Below are positions 26,075 through 34,583 of a stretch of DNA of 64,000 bases, piece by piece. Every line of letters starts with the position of its first letter. Position 1 is the first letter of the stretch. This DNA comes from CBDATA01 sp965202845. Its GTDB lineage: Bacteria; Acidobacteriota; Vicinamibacteria; Marinacidobacterales; Marinacidobacteraceae. The stretch spans positions 1,612,001 through 1,676,000 of the forward strand of contig OZ241856.1 in the NCBI GenBank assembly GCA_965202845.1, given 5' to 3'. The notes under the pieces were generated by a model that made no database searches, had not been told where the DNA came from, and saw only the letters and a list, made by a program, of their open reading frames with translations. The position numbers and the translations under genes are program-made.

Positions 26075-27306
26075 AACGACTGGCTCTTTTCTTCCTTTTC
26101 TTTCCGGTGGCGACGGCCCTGGCGGAGGACTGGCCCCAGTGGCGGGGTCCGGCCCGGGACGGCGTCTCCCCGGAGACCGGACTGCTGGGCGCATGGCCGG
26201 AGGGCGGGCCGCCGCTGGTCTTCCGGGCGCGGGGGCTCGGCGAGGGCTATTCGAGCATCGCGGTCGCCGGCGGACGCATCCACACCCTGGGCATGCTCGC
26301 CGGGCGCGAGTGGGTGTTCGCCCTCGACGAGGAGACCGGCGCGGTCCTCTGGTCCACCCCGCACGCCGAGGAATACACCGACTGGCGCGGCGACGGACCG
26401 CGCAGCGTCCCCACCGTCGCCCACGGGAGGGTGCACGCGCTGGGCGCCAGCGGACAGTTGAGCGTCCTCGACGCCCGGAGCGGCCAGATCGTCTGGAGCG
26501 TGAACCTGCTGGAGCGCTTCGACGCCCGCAACATCAGCTGGGGCATCAGCGAGTCGCCGCTGGTGCTGGACGACCGGATCCTGGTCTCGCCGGGCGCCCG
26601 GCGCGCCGGGTTCGCCGCGCTCGACCGGAACACCGGCGAGACGCTCTGGACCGCCGCCAGCGACGAGGCCGGCTACGCCTCACCGCTCCCGGTGGATCTG
26701 GAGGGGGCGCCCCATGTCGCCTTCTTCAGCGGCGACCGGGCGGTGGGGATCCGGGCGTCCGACGGCGCGATCCTCTGGAGCTACGACCGGGCCTCCAACG
26801 GAACCGCCAACATCGCCACCCCCGTCCTGGTCTCGAACGCGGGCGGCGCAGCGCGCCTTTTCGTGACCTCCGACTACGGGACCGGGGGCGGGCTGATCGA
26901 ACTCCGCGCCGGTCCCGGCGGCGCCGTCTCCGCCTCCGAAATCTGGTTCACCCGCAACCTCCGCGCCCACCACGCGACCCCGATCCTCCATGAGGGAGCG
27001 CTCTACGGATTTTCGGGATCGATCCTGAGCGCGCTCCGGGCGGACGACGGGGAACTCCACTGGCGGGACCGCGGTTTCCCGAAGGGGGCGCTCGCCTTCG
27101 CCGACGGGCGGCTGTATCTGGTGAGCGAACGCGGGGACATCGGTCTGGTGGAGCCGTCCCCCGCCCGCTACCTGGAGCGCGGGCGCTTCCCGTTCCCGGA
27201 CGCCGACCGGTCGCGCCGGGATCTCTGGAGCCATCCGGTCATCGCGAACGGACGGCTGTACGTCCGGGATCAGGATGTGCTGCTCGGCTGGAGCGTGAAG
27301 CGTTGA
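26071..27306 (+). CDS. Exported PQQ-like beta-propeller protein
   Basis: 411 residues from an ATG overlapping the upstream stop (ATGA). Signal peptide to about residue 18 (VATALAEDW). Starts with DWPQWRGPARDG, typical of quinoprotein-like propellers. Repeats of the form VLDARSGQIVWS and ALDRNTGETLWT mark the blades. No catalytic domain was seen, so it may scaffold outer-membrane assembly (BamB-like) or act as an accessory to a dehydrogenase. Confidence 0.8.
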   Translation: MKRLALFFLFFPVATALAEDWPQWRGPARDGVSPETGLLGAWPEGGPPLVFRARGLGEGYSSIAVAGGRIHTLGMLAGREWVFALDEETGAVLWSTPHAEEYTDWRGDGPRSVPTVAHGRVHALGASGQLSVLDARSGQIVWSVNLLERFDARNISWGISESPLVLDDRILVSPGARRAGFAALDRNTGETLWTAASDEAGYASPLPVDLEGAPHVAFFSGDRAVGIRASDGAILWSYDRASNGTANIATPVLVSNAGGAARLFVTSDYGTGGGLIELRAGPGGAVSASEIWFTRNLRAHHATPILHEGALYGFSGSILSALRADDGELHWRDRGFPKGALAFADGRLYLVSERGDIGLVEPSPARYLERGRFPFPDADRSRRDLWSHPVIANGRLYVRDQDVLLGWSVKR

Positions 27307-27317
27307 CCCCGGATCCC

Positions 27318-27986
27318 ATGACCGTCGTCATTCAGTGCGCGGCGGGGAAGCAAGCCGAAGCCGGCTGCCTTCATACTGCCGATGGCAGGAGGGTGGTCTT
27401 CGTGGCGGACCCGGCCCGAGCGCCCGCCAGCGAAGCCTGCATCCACCAGCGACCCGACGACCGCGCCGACAACGGAACGTCGTGGCGAGACATCCTCCGA
27501 AACTACAACACGTCCGGAGACAATCCGCATGGGCTTCTCCCGGCGTGGCGGCTCTACCGGCATCCGGTTTATGAACGGCTCTGGAATCGCTTCGGACCGG
27601 AGCGGCTTTACATCCTTTCAGCGGGATGGGGGCTGATCCGCGCCGACTTCCTCGTCCCGTTCTACGACATCACCTTCAGCAGGCAGGCGGAAATCTGGAA
27701 ACGCCGCCCCCGTTCCCCTTCCTCCGACTGGAGCGACTTCCGCATGTTGCCCCGAGAGGCGGCCGGTTCCGTCGTGTTCTTCGGCGGCAAGGACTACGTG
27801 GGGCTGTTTTGCAGGCTGACCGACGACGTCCGGGGAGGCCGGCACATCTGGTTCAACTCCAAAAACGAACCCGATGCGCCGGACTGCGCGCTCCGACGTT
27901 TCCATACGAAAGCCAAAATCGGCTGGCACTACATCTGCGCGAGCGCCTTCCTCAACGGCGACATCGGAGTCGAGCAACCACTATAA
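27318..27986 (+). CDS. YaaA/DUF6884-like protein, possible partner of the adjacent methyltransferase
   Basis: 222 residues from the ATG at 27318; a TTG at 27303 overlaps the upstream stop and is an alternative. The first strand VVIQCAAGKQ and the central LYILSAGWGLIRADFLVPFYD resemble the YaaA/DUF6884 pattern (initial Cys strand, SAxxGLI, PYD). DNA-related roles are known for that superfamily, but the assignment here is by motif only. It converges on and overlaps the methyltransferase gene by six bases. Base composition is visibly lower in GC than the flanks. It could be the restriction partner. Confidence 0.5.
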   Translation: MTVVIQCAAGKQAEAGCLHTADGRRVVFVADPARAPASEACIHQRPDDRADNGTSWRDILRNYNTSGDNPHGLLPAWRLYRHPVYERLWNRFGPERLYILSAGWGLIRADFLVPFYDITFSRQAEIWKRRPRSPSSDWSDFRMLPREAAGSVVFFGGKDYVGLFCRLTDDVRGGRHIWFNSKNEPDAPDCALRRFHTKAKIGWHYICASAFLNGDIGVEQPL

Positions 27987-29366
27987 CGTAGCGGATTGTC
28001 TTGTGCCTGGGCGGAGCGTCATTTTCAGTTTCGCCATCAGATAGTCCATGCCGCGATCTCCCTTGATCCGGTTGCAATTCGCATAAAGCAACTGGAGATT
28101 GTCTCGATGGTCCGTGCCGCCCTTCGCTTTCGCAATGATGTGGTCCACTTCAAGATGTCGAGCCTCGAAGTGGGCGCCGCAGCCCTGGCAGTGTCCCTCC
28201 TGGTATCCGTATAGCCATCTGCGGTTCTCGGTACTGTTGTAGCGCGGCAAGGGGCCCATGTCCGTGCGCTTCGGAATATCCGTTCGGGTCGTCCCCTGAA
28301 AGAAAAGCCCCAGCTCGTAACGCATTCGCATCTTGACAAGCTCTCCGGCCTTTGGGGATATATCGATGCCCGCCCATTTGCGATCCAGTCCCTGGGCCGC
28401 GATGCAGAATGACGCGCACCCGCAGAAGGGGTCCAGAACGACGTCTCCGGATTCGCTGGACGACTCGATGATGGGCCGAAGCAGGGCCAGGGGTTTCTGG
28501 GTTGGATACCTTTGTCGTTCGATCCTTGGAGCATGCATCATGTCGGGAATGTTCCACACGCTTCCCTTTATCCTGGGTTCGAGAACCATGTCGTCCCTGC
28601 TATCGAGATCGTATCGGATTCGAATGTTGCCCGATTGTGTCTCGTGGATACGTCCCGCCAGTCGCAACTGCTCCACGCTTTCATCCGTGTAGTTGCCCCG
28701 CGGCGCCGTCTTGAAATACCCCCTTTCATCCTTCCGGATATGCGAGGGAAGATCATCGACGAGATGCTGCTTGAATTCCTGGATGGCTTCGTGGTGGTGA
28801 AGCCTTTTGTCCTTCGCGTAGTAGAGAATATTGTCGTGGTTTCTCGGAAAATGCCTTGCCGTGTTCTTGCCTCCGCGCCCGCCGCCTCCATAGCACCAGA
28901 TCAGGTCGTTCTTGAAATTCTTGCGCCCGAATATCGCATCCATGACGAGCTTGAGATAATGCGCCTGTTCATGGTTGCAGTGCAGGTAGATCGAACCTTT
29001 CGGTTTCAGGATGCGATGCATTTCGAGAATGCGCATCGCCATGTACACCAAATACGACTTGTCGCTGTCCGTGGTTGTCGCCAGCAGCACACGGAACAGG
29101 TTCGGATGTTTGGACTCGATGAGGTTGATCCACTCCACGTCCACGTCGTCGAGCGTCCAGGTGTCCTTGAACGCCGCGCCCGCCGCCTTGCTGCCAATCG
29201 GCGCCGCGTAGTTGACCTGCGAGTTGAAAGGGGGATCCAGATAGATCAGATCCACGCATTCGGAGTTCATGCCCCGCATGATGCTGAGGTTGTCCCCCGT
29301 CCATATGGTCTGATTGGCCCAGTTCGGCTGCCCGGCATTCCCGGCCGCGTCGTTTTCCGTCCTCAT
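27981..29366 (-). CDS. DNA methyltransferase fused to a C-terminal HNH domain
   Basis: 461 residues from the ATG at 29366 (preceded by TAACAT 10 bases upstream); an ATG at 29441 would add 25 residues. Beta-class amino-methyltransferase: catalytic DPPF at residues 44-47, AdoMet motif VLDPFCGCASF around 300. The last 80 residues contain CQGCGAHF, LEVDHIIAKAKGG and LLYANCNRIKG, an HNH endonuclease with zinc cysteines. A single protein could thus modify and cleave DNA. GC is lower than in the surroundings, suggesting transfer. Confidence 0.88.
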   Translation of the reverse strand: MRTENDAAGNAGQPNWANQTIWTGDNLSIMRGMNSECVDLIYLDPPFNSQVNYAAPIGSKAAGAAFKDTWTLDDVDVEWINLIESKHPNLFRVLLATTTDSDKSYLVYMAMRILEMHRILKPKGSIYLHCNHEQAHYLKLVMDAIFGRKNFKNDLIWCYGGGGRGGKNTARHFPRNHDNILYYAKDKRLHHHEAIQEFKQHLVDDLPSHIRKDERGYFKTAPRGNYTDESVEQLRLAGRIHETQSGNIRIRYDLDSRDDMVLEPRIKGSVWNIPDMMHAPRIERQRYPTQKPLALLRPIIESSSESGDVVLDPFCGCASFCIAAQGLDRKWAGIDISPKAGELVKMRMRYELGLFFQGTTRTDIPKRTDMGPLPRYNSTENRRWLYGYQEGHCQGCGAHFEARHLEVDHIIAKAKGGTDHRDNLQLLYANCNRIKGDRGMDYLMAKLKMTLRPGTRQSATL

Positions 29367-29415
29367 CGCGGACGCGATGTTACACGGCTCCCAACGAGTG
29401 CGGCAACCGGATGTC

Positions 29416-29571
29416 TCAGTCGGGCCACGGCGCTTCCACATCCGCCCAGCCCTCGAGTTCCTCCTCGATCGGGGGGAACTTGGGACCGTAGCCGCGGGCG
29501 TACTGCCTGGCGATGCGACGTTTCGCCCACCAACGCAGGCACGCCTCGACGAGCCTCCGAACCCTCTTCAT
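29416..29571 (-). CDS. Small basic protein, 51 aa, unknown
   Basis: Start chosen at the ATG at 29571 because TACGAT lies six bases upstream. The N-terminal half is basic with aromatics (LRWWAKRRIARQ); the C-terminal half is acidic (PPIEEELEGWADVE). This basic-then-acidic layout is like small antitoxins, but no toxin is adjacent. Low-certainty gene. Confidence 0.4.
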   Translation of the reverse strand: MKRVRRLVEACLRWWAKRRIARQYARGYGPKFPPIEEELEGWADVEAPWPD

Positions 29572-29593
29572 GGGGGGATCGTAGCCGATGCGA

Positions 29594-29899
29594 TCACGGC
29601 TCCTCATCCGGATCCCTGAAGCCGGGGGCGTAGGCCCACTCGGTGTTCGGGTGGGGCATCCGCCCGTTCTGGATCTCGATCTCGTTCCCGCGCCGGATCA
29701 TGCGCGCCTCGTTCTCAATCGACTCGGGTTCCGGCCAGCCGGAGTAGCGCCCGTTCGCGTCCACCGAGAAGAACCCGACCGGCTCCGTCCAGCGGCGCAC
29801 GTGCGCCTTCTCCGCCTTGGTCAGCTTTTCGCCCCGCTCGATCTTCTCCGAAATCTCGTGGATGTTCGGCATCTTGCCGCGCATCGGGCGTTTCCCCAT
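29594..29899 (-). CDS. Small hydrophilic protein, 101 aa, unknown
   Basis: From the ATG at 29899 (an ATG at 29884 is also possible), 14 bases after the stop of the DUF6569 gene. Contains EISEKIERGEKLTKAEKAHVRRW, a helical lysine-rich start, then an aromatic segment (VGFFSVDANGRYSGWPEPES). Likely co-transcribed with the DUF6569 gene. No family recognised. Confidence 0.55.
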   Translation of the reverse strand: MGKRPMRGKMPNIHEISEKIERGEKLTKAEKAHVRRWTEPVGFFSVDANGRYSGWPEPESIENEARMIRRGNEIEIQNGRMPHPNTEWAYAPGFRDPDEEP

Positions 29900-29913
29900 T
29901 CGTCGGACGGGAG

Positions 29914-30852
29914 CTACCGGCTGAGCGCCGAGGCGGCGACCAACGCGCCGTCCAGCACGAGCGCCTGCCCGACGCCCCGCTCCACCGAGTAGTGCCGCTC
30001 CTCGCCAAGACCGAGGCCGGGCGAGGCGGTGCAGCGCGATTCGCCGATCCGCCAGAGCGCCCGCAGCGCCATGTCCGCCGACGGGAAGCCGCCGGTGCGC
30101 GGCGGCTCCAGCAGGTACGAGCGCACCATCGCCTTCCAGTGACGCCGCAGCAGCCCCGGAGCGCCGAAGATCTCGGTTCCGATCACCCGGGAGCCGTGGG
30201 TCACCACGAAACCGCACTGTCCGGGCAGCGGCCCCAGCCGCCCCAGCTCCTTCGCCGCCTCCCCGAGCCCCCGCTCCCGGCGGAACACCGCATCGGCGTC
30301 GGAAACGGCGGCGGTGGGCGACTCGGCCTGCAGCCGGTTCAGCGTGCCCTCGACCTCGTTCCAGACCTCGCGCTGGGCGCCGCTGCGGGCCTCCGGCGTC
30401 CCCGCCTGGGCGGCGAGCGCTTCGTTCAGCACCCGCCGCACCCGGATCGGCGTCCGGGTCTGCGCCGCCTTGAAGTTCCGCCTCCGCCCCCACCGCCCCT
30501 GCTCCAGGCAGGAGACCGGAATCTTCAGCGTCTCGCCGGGCGGAATCAGCACGTTCACGTTGATGGTGCGGTTCTGGAGGCCGCCGATGAACTGCTCGCC
30601 CTCGACCAGCAGCAGCGGCTTCTTCCCGGGGTTCGTCACGTTCAGGTCCGGGACCGAGGCGTCATCCATCTCCTCGATGACCCGCTTGGCCTTGGGGCCG
30701 GTCGCGATCTTCGGCAGGTCGTTCCCCCGCAGATACACCGGAAAGAACGACACGCCGTTGCGGGTGATCGGACGGCCGACCGACGCCGCGTCCAGGTCCA
30801 GAAAGGCGCGCTTCCTCATCTTCTTCGACTTCTTCGTCTGCTTCTTCGTCAT
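29914..30852 (-). CDS. DUF6569 (ARPP-1) family protein
   Basis: 312 residues from the ATG at 30852, with AAGGAGA upstream. Lysine-rich N-terminus (MTKKQTKKSKKMRKR). The family core is clear: LLLVEGEQFIGGLQNRTIN, NVLIPPGETLKIPVSCLEQ and a later GFVVTHGSRVIGTEIFG. This family was described as associated with ADP-ribosyl and macrodomain-type signalling proteins. Its biochemical role is not established. In this window it sits within the accessory region. Confidence 0.75.
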   Translation of the reverse strand: MTKKQTKKSKKMRKRAFLDLDAASVGRPITRNGVSFFPVYLRGNDLPKIATGPKAKRVIEEMDDASVPDLNVTNPGKKPLLLVEGEQFIGGLQNRTINVNVLIPPGETLKIPVSCLEQGRWGRRRNFKAAQTRTPIRVRRVLNEALAAQAGTPEARSGAQREVWNEVEGTLNRLQAESPTAAVSDADAVFRRERGLGEAAKELGRLGPLPGQCGFVVTHGSRVIGTEIFGAPGLLRRHWKAMVRSYLLEPPRTGGFPSADMALRALWRIGESRCTASPGLGLGEERHYSVERGVGQALVLDGALVAASALSR

Positions 30853-30950
30853 GGGGGTGGGTTCTCCTTGTTGTGGGTTGGTTGCGGAGCAGTATGCCCC
30901 CACTGCGCGACACATCCCGTCACCCCCTCGAGGGAAGTAGAATTCCGGCC

Positions 30951-32084
30951 ATGCAATTCGAACCGTTCGTGATGGAGCGCAGCCTCTGCCGCTGGGAAAA
31001 CACCGTCCGCTGGAACATTTCCGAAAGCGGCGTGCACCCGATGACCCTCGCCGAACTCGCCGGCGACGCCGATCTGGGGGACACCCTGCTGGGCTACCCG
31101 CAGAGCAACGGGACGATCCCGCTGCGGGAGCGGGTGGCCGCGCTCTACCCGGGAGCGACCCCGGACCAGGTCCTCATCACCAACGGAACCGCGGAGGCCA
31201 ACTTCCTCACCGCGCTCACCTCCATCGACCCCGGCGACGAAGTGGTCGCGATGGTTCCCAACTACATGCAGATCATCGGCGCCTGCCGCTCGCTGGGCGC
31301 CCGGGTCCTCCCCTTCCCGCTGGTCGAGGCGGACGGCTGGCGCCCCGATCTCGACGCCCTGGAAGCGGCGGTGACCGATCGGACGAAGCTCATCTGCGTC
31401 TGCAACCCGAACAACCCGAGCGGCGCGACGCTCACCGGGCCGGAGATGGACCGGATCGCCGAAATCGCCAACCGCTCGCCGAACGCCTGGCTGCTCGCCG
31501 ACGAGGTCTATCGCGGCGCGGAGCTCAGCGGCGTCGAAACGCCGAGCTTCTGGGGGCGGGTGGAGCGCATCTTCCTGAACGCCGGCCTCTCCAAGGCGTT
31601 CGGGCTGCCCGGCCTCCGGGTCGGCTGGGTGGTGACCAGCACCGAGGAGCGGGCGACCGCGCTCTGGGGGCACCGCGACTACAACACCTTGGCCATCAGC
31701 GGCCTCTCCGACCGGCTGGCGCAGATCGCCCTGGACCGCCGCCCCGAAATCCTCGAACGCACCCGCGGCATCATCCGCCGCCAGCTGCCGCTGGTCGCCG
31801 AATGGGTGGAATCCCACCGGAACCACCCGGTGCGCCTGCGCTGGACACCGCCCCAGGCCGGCGCGATCGCCGCAGTGCGCTACGAGCATCCGATCCCGTC
31901 CGGGGAGTTCGGCGAGCGCCTCCGCCTCGAAAAGGACCTGCTGGTGGTGCCCGCCAGCCACTTCGAGATGGACGGCTTCCTGCGCATCGGCTTCGGCGCC
32001 GAGCCGGACGTGGTCCGCAAGAGTCTCGGACTGATCAGCGAGACGCTCGCCGAAGTGGCGGCGGAAACGCTGGCGCCGGCGTAG
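30951..32084 (+). CDS. PLP-dependent aminotransferase, class I/II
   Basis: 377 residues. A TAGAAT box is seven bases before the ATG. Fold-type I features: NPNNPSG, ADEVYRG (Asp-x-x-Tyr) and the Schiff-base lysine in GLSKAFGLPGLRVGW. Substrate not evident; the pattern is of the MalY/aspartate-type group including capreomycidine synthase-like enzymes. It converges on the citrate synthase gene with a six-base gap. Confidence 0.85.
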   Translation: MQFEPFVMERSLCRWENTVRWNISESGVHPMTLAELAGDADLGDTLLGYPQSNGTIPLRERVAALYPGATPDQVLITNGTAEANFLTALTSIDPGDEVVAMVPNYMQIIGACRSLGARVLPFPLVEADGWRPDLDALEAAVTDRTKLICVCNPNNPSGATLTGPEMDRIAEIANRSPNAWLLADEVYRGAELSGVETPSFWGRVERIFLNAGLSKAFGLPGLRVGWVVTSTEERATALWGHRDYNTLAISGLSDRLAQIALDRRPEILERTRGIIRRQLPLVAEWVESHRNHPVRLRWTPPQAGAIAAVRYEHPIPSGEFGERLRLEKDLLVVPASHFEMDGFLRIGFGAEPDVVRKSLGLISETLAEVAAETLAPA

Positions 32085-32090
32085 CCGCCC

Positions 32091-33386
32091 TTACGCCGCC
32101 GGGATCGACCGCTCCGCCTCGCCGAGGTAGACCTGCTTGGGGCGGGCGATCTTCTGCTCCCGGTCCTCGATCATCTCCTGCCACTGGGCGAGCCAGCCGG
32201 AGACCCGGGGAACCGCGAAGAGGACGGTGAACATCTCCTTCGGGAAGCCGAGCGCTTCGTAGATGATCCCGGAATAGAAGTCCACGTTCGGGTAGAGCCG
32301 CCGCTTGACGAAGTACTCCTCCTGGAGGGCGATGCGCTCCAGTTCCAGGGCGATCTCGATTTTCGGGTTCCTGCCGGTGATCTCGAAGACTTCGTAGGCG
32401 GCGCGCTTGATGATCCGGGCGCGGGGGTCGTAGCTCTTGTAGACCCGGTGGCCGAAGCCCATCAGCCGCCGCTCGCCGGAGCGGACGCTTTCGAGGAAGG
32501 CGGGAATCCGGTCCCTGGTTCCGATCTCGTCCAGCATCCGGAGCACCGCCTCGTTGGCGCCGCCGTGGAGCGGGCCGAACAGCGCGGCGGCGGCGGCGCA
32601 GGTCGAGACCCAGGGGTCCGCCTCGGAGCTTCCCACCCCGCGCATCGCCGAGGTGGAGCAGTTCTGTTCGTGGTCGGCGTGGAGCACGAACAGCACGTCC
32701 ATCGCGCGGGCGAGCGCCGGGTTCACGTCCGGATCCCGGTCGTCGCTCCCGAACACCATGTTCAGGAAGTTTTCGGGGAGGCTCAGTTCGGGGCGCGGCG
32801 CCACCGGGTCCAGCCCCCGGTTGCGCCGATGCGCCATCGCCGCCAGCACCGGCGCCTTGGCGATCAGCCGGCGGATCTGGAGCGCGCGGGCATCGGGGTC
32901 GCGCACCCGCTTGGATTCGGGGTAGGCGGCGGAGAGTCCGGCGAGCAGCGCCATGAACATCGGCATCGGATGGGCGCCGACCGGGAACCCCTCCAGCAGG
33001 CGCGGGAGCGGCGGCGGGATGTCCCGATGCCCGGCGATCTCGCGCGCCCAGGCGGCGCTCTCGTCGGCGGTCGGCAGCTCGCCCCGCAGCAGCAGCCAGG
33101 CCACGTCGAGGTAGGTCGCGGTTTCGGCGATCTGCTCGATGGGATACCCGCGGTAGCGGAGGATGCCCCGGTCACCGTCGATGTAGGTGATCCGGCTGAC
33201 GCAGGCGGCGGTGTTCTTGTACGCCGGGTCGTAGGTGGCGAGGCCCGGATCGTCCGGCCCGGCTCGCAGCGCGAGCAGGTCGGTCGCCCGGATCGTTCCG
33301 TTCCGGATGGGGATGCGATGCTCCTGGCCGTTCCGGGAATCTGCGAGGCGAAGCTCGCCATCCGATTGGGGGGGTGTTTCGGTCAA
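32091..33386 (-). CDS. gltA: Citrate synthase
   Basis: Catalytic residues are present in HADHEQNCST (His), GPLHGGANE (His), FGHRVYK and PNVDFYSG (Asp). It condenses oxaloacetate and acetyl-CoA. The start is uncertain: a TTG at 33395 lies inside a TACAAT box, so I prefer the TTG at 33386, eight bases after that box (431 residues). A seven-C run lies a few codons into the gene. Length is normal for type II enzymes. Divergent from the FAD oxidoreductase. Confidence 0.93.
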   Translation of the reverse strand: MTETPPQSDGELRLADSRNGQEHRIPIRNGTIRATDLLALRAGPDDPGLATYDPAYKNTAACVSRITYIDGDRGILRYRGYPIEQIAETATYLDVAWLLLRGELPTADESAAWAREIAGHRDIPPPLPRLLEGFPVGAHPMPMFMALLAGLSAAYPESKRVRDPDARALQIRRLIAKAPVLAAMAHRRNRGLDPVAPRPELSLPENFLNMVFGSDDRDPDVNPALARAMDVLFVLHADHEQNCSTSAMRGVGSSEADPWVSTCAAAAALFGPLHGGANEAVLRMLDEIGTRDRIPAFLESVRSGERRLMGFGHRVYKSYDPRARIIKRAAYEVFEITGRNPKIEIALELERIALQEEYFVKRRLYPNVDFYSGIIYEALGFPKEMFTVLFAVPRVSGWLAQWQEMIEDREQKIARPKQVYLGEAERSIPAA

Positions 33387-33412
33387 GATTCCCAATTGTA
33401 CCCCCTCTTTCT

Positions 33413-34567
33413 ATGCCCTCCTCCCGCCGCGCCGACGTCGCCATCGTCGGCGGCGGGGTGATCGGCGCCTCGATCGCCGCGCACCTGGCCGAGCGCAAGG
33501 TCGGGCGGGTGGTGGTTTTCGAGCGGGAGGACGCGCTCGGAACCGGCTCCACCGCCAAGGCGGCGGGCGGCGTCCGGCTCCAGTTCACGACGGCGGCGAA
33601 CGTCGCGCTCTCGCGGTATTCCATCGAGGAAATCCGCAATTTCCGGGAGCGAACCGGGGTGGACGCCGACTTCGCGCAGGACGGCTACCTGTTCCTGCTG
33701 GACTCCGTGGAGCATGTGCGGCGGTTTGCGTCGACCGCCGCCCGGCAGCGGGCGCTCGGCGCGCCGGTGGAGGTGATCTCCCCGGAGGAGGCGCGGCGCA
33801 TCCTGCCGGGGATCGAGATTGCCGATCTGGCGGGGGCGACCTTCTGCGCCGAGGACGGGGTGGCGACCCCGGCGGCGCTGGTCCAGGGGTACGCGGCGCT
33901 GGCGCGACGGGCCGGCGTCCAGCTGCGTAAGGGGTGCGCGGTCACGGCGGCGACTCCGATGCGGGATGGGTTTTCCCTGGTCGCCGGCGGCGAGACATGG
34001 GAGTGCGGCTGGCTGGTGAACGCCGCCGGCCCCTGGGCGGGACAGGTGGGGGCGCTGCTGGGCGTGGACGTCCCGGTGTCCCCGGTGCGGCGGCAGTTTT
34101 TCACTACCGAGCCGCTCGGCTGGGCGCCGAAGCGGATGCCGCTCACCATCGACTGGAGGACGGGGACATACATGCACCTCCACAGCGGGGGGATGCTGAT
34201 CGGGCGTTCGGACCCCGACGAGCCGCCCGGCTTCTCGCAGACGCCGGACATCGATTTCCTCGCCGGGGTCTGGGAGGACGCGGCGCGGCGGCTGCCGCCG
34301 CTCGGCGAGGCGTCGATGAAGACGCTGAACGCCGGACTCTACGGGGTCTCGCCCGACCACAACGCGATCCTGGGGCCGGTTCCCGGCCTGCCACGCTTCG
34401 TGCTGGCGAACGGCTTTTCGGGGCACGGGATGCAGCACGCCCCGGCGGTCGGCCGGGCGATCGCCGAAGGGATCGCCGACGGCGAGTCGAAGACGCTGGA
34501 CATCAGCGCGTTTTCGCTGGCGCGGTTCCAGGAAGGAAAAGCGCCGCCGGAGGGCAACGTGATCTGA
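33413..34567 (+). CDS. FAD-dependent amino acid oxidoreductase (DAO family)
   Basis: 384 residues. N-terminal dinucleotide-binding motif VAIVGGGVIGASIAAHL, then STAKAAGGVRLQF, and C-terminal GLYGVSPDHNAILGPVPG and ANGFSGHGMQHAPAVG, the pattern of the DadA/sarcosine oxidase/glycine oxidase group. Oxidises an amine of unknown identity, possibly sarcosine or a D-amino acid. Divergent from gltA. Confidence 0.85.
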   Translation: MPSSRRADVAIVGGGVIGASIAAHLAERKVGRVVVFEREDALGTGSTAKAAGGVRLQFTTAANVALSRYSIEEIRNFRERTGVDADFAQDGYLFLLDSVEHVRRFASTAARQRALGAPVEVISPEEARRILPGIEIADLAGATFCAEDGVATPAALVQGYAALARRAGVQLRKGCAVTAATPMRDGFSLVAGGETWECGWLVNAAGPWAGQVGALLGVDVPVSPVRRQFFTTEPLGWAPKRMPLTIDWRTGTYMHLHSGGMLIGRSDPDEPPGFSQTPDIDFLAGVWEDAARRLPPLGEASMKTLNAGLYGVSPDHNAILGPVPGLPRFVLANGFSGHGMQHAPAVGRAIAEGIADGESKTLDISAFSLARFQEGKAPPEGNVI

Positions 34568-34583
34568 GTAGAATCCCCCGCCC

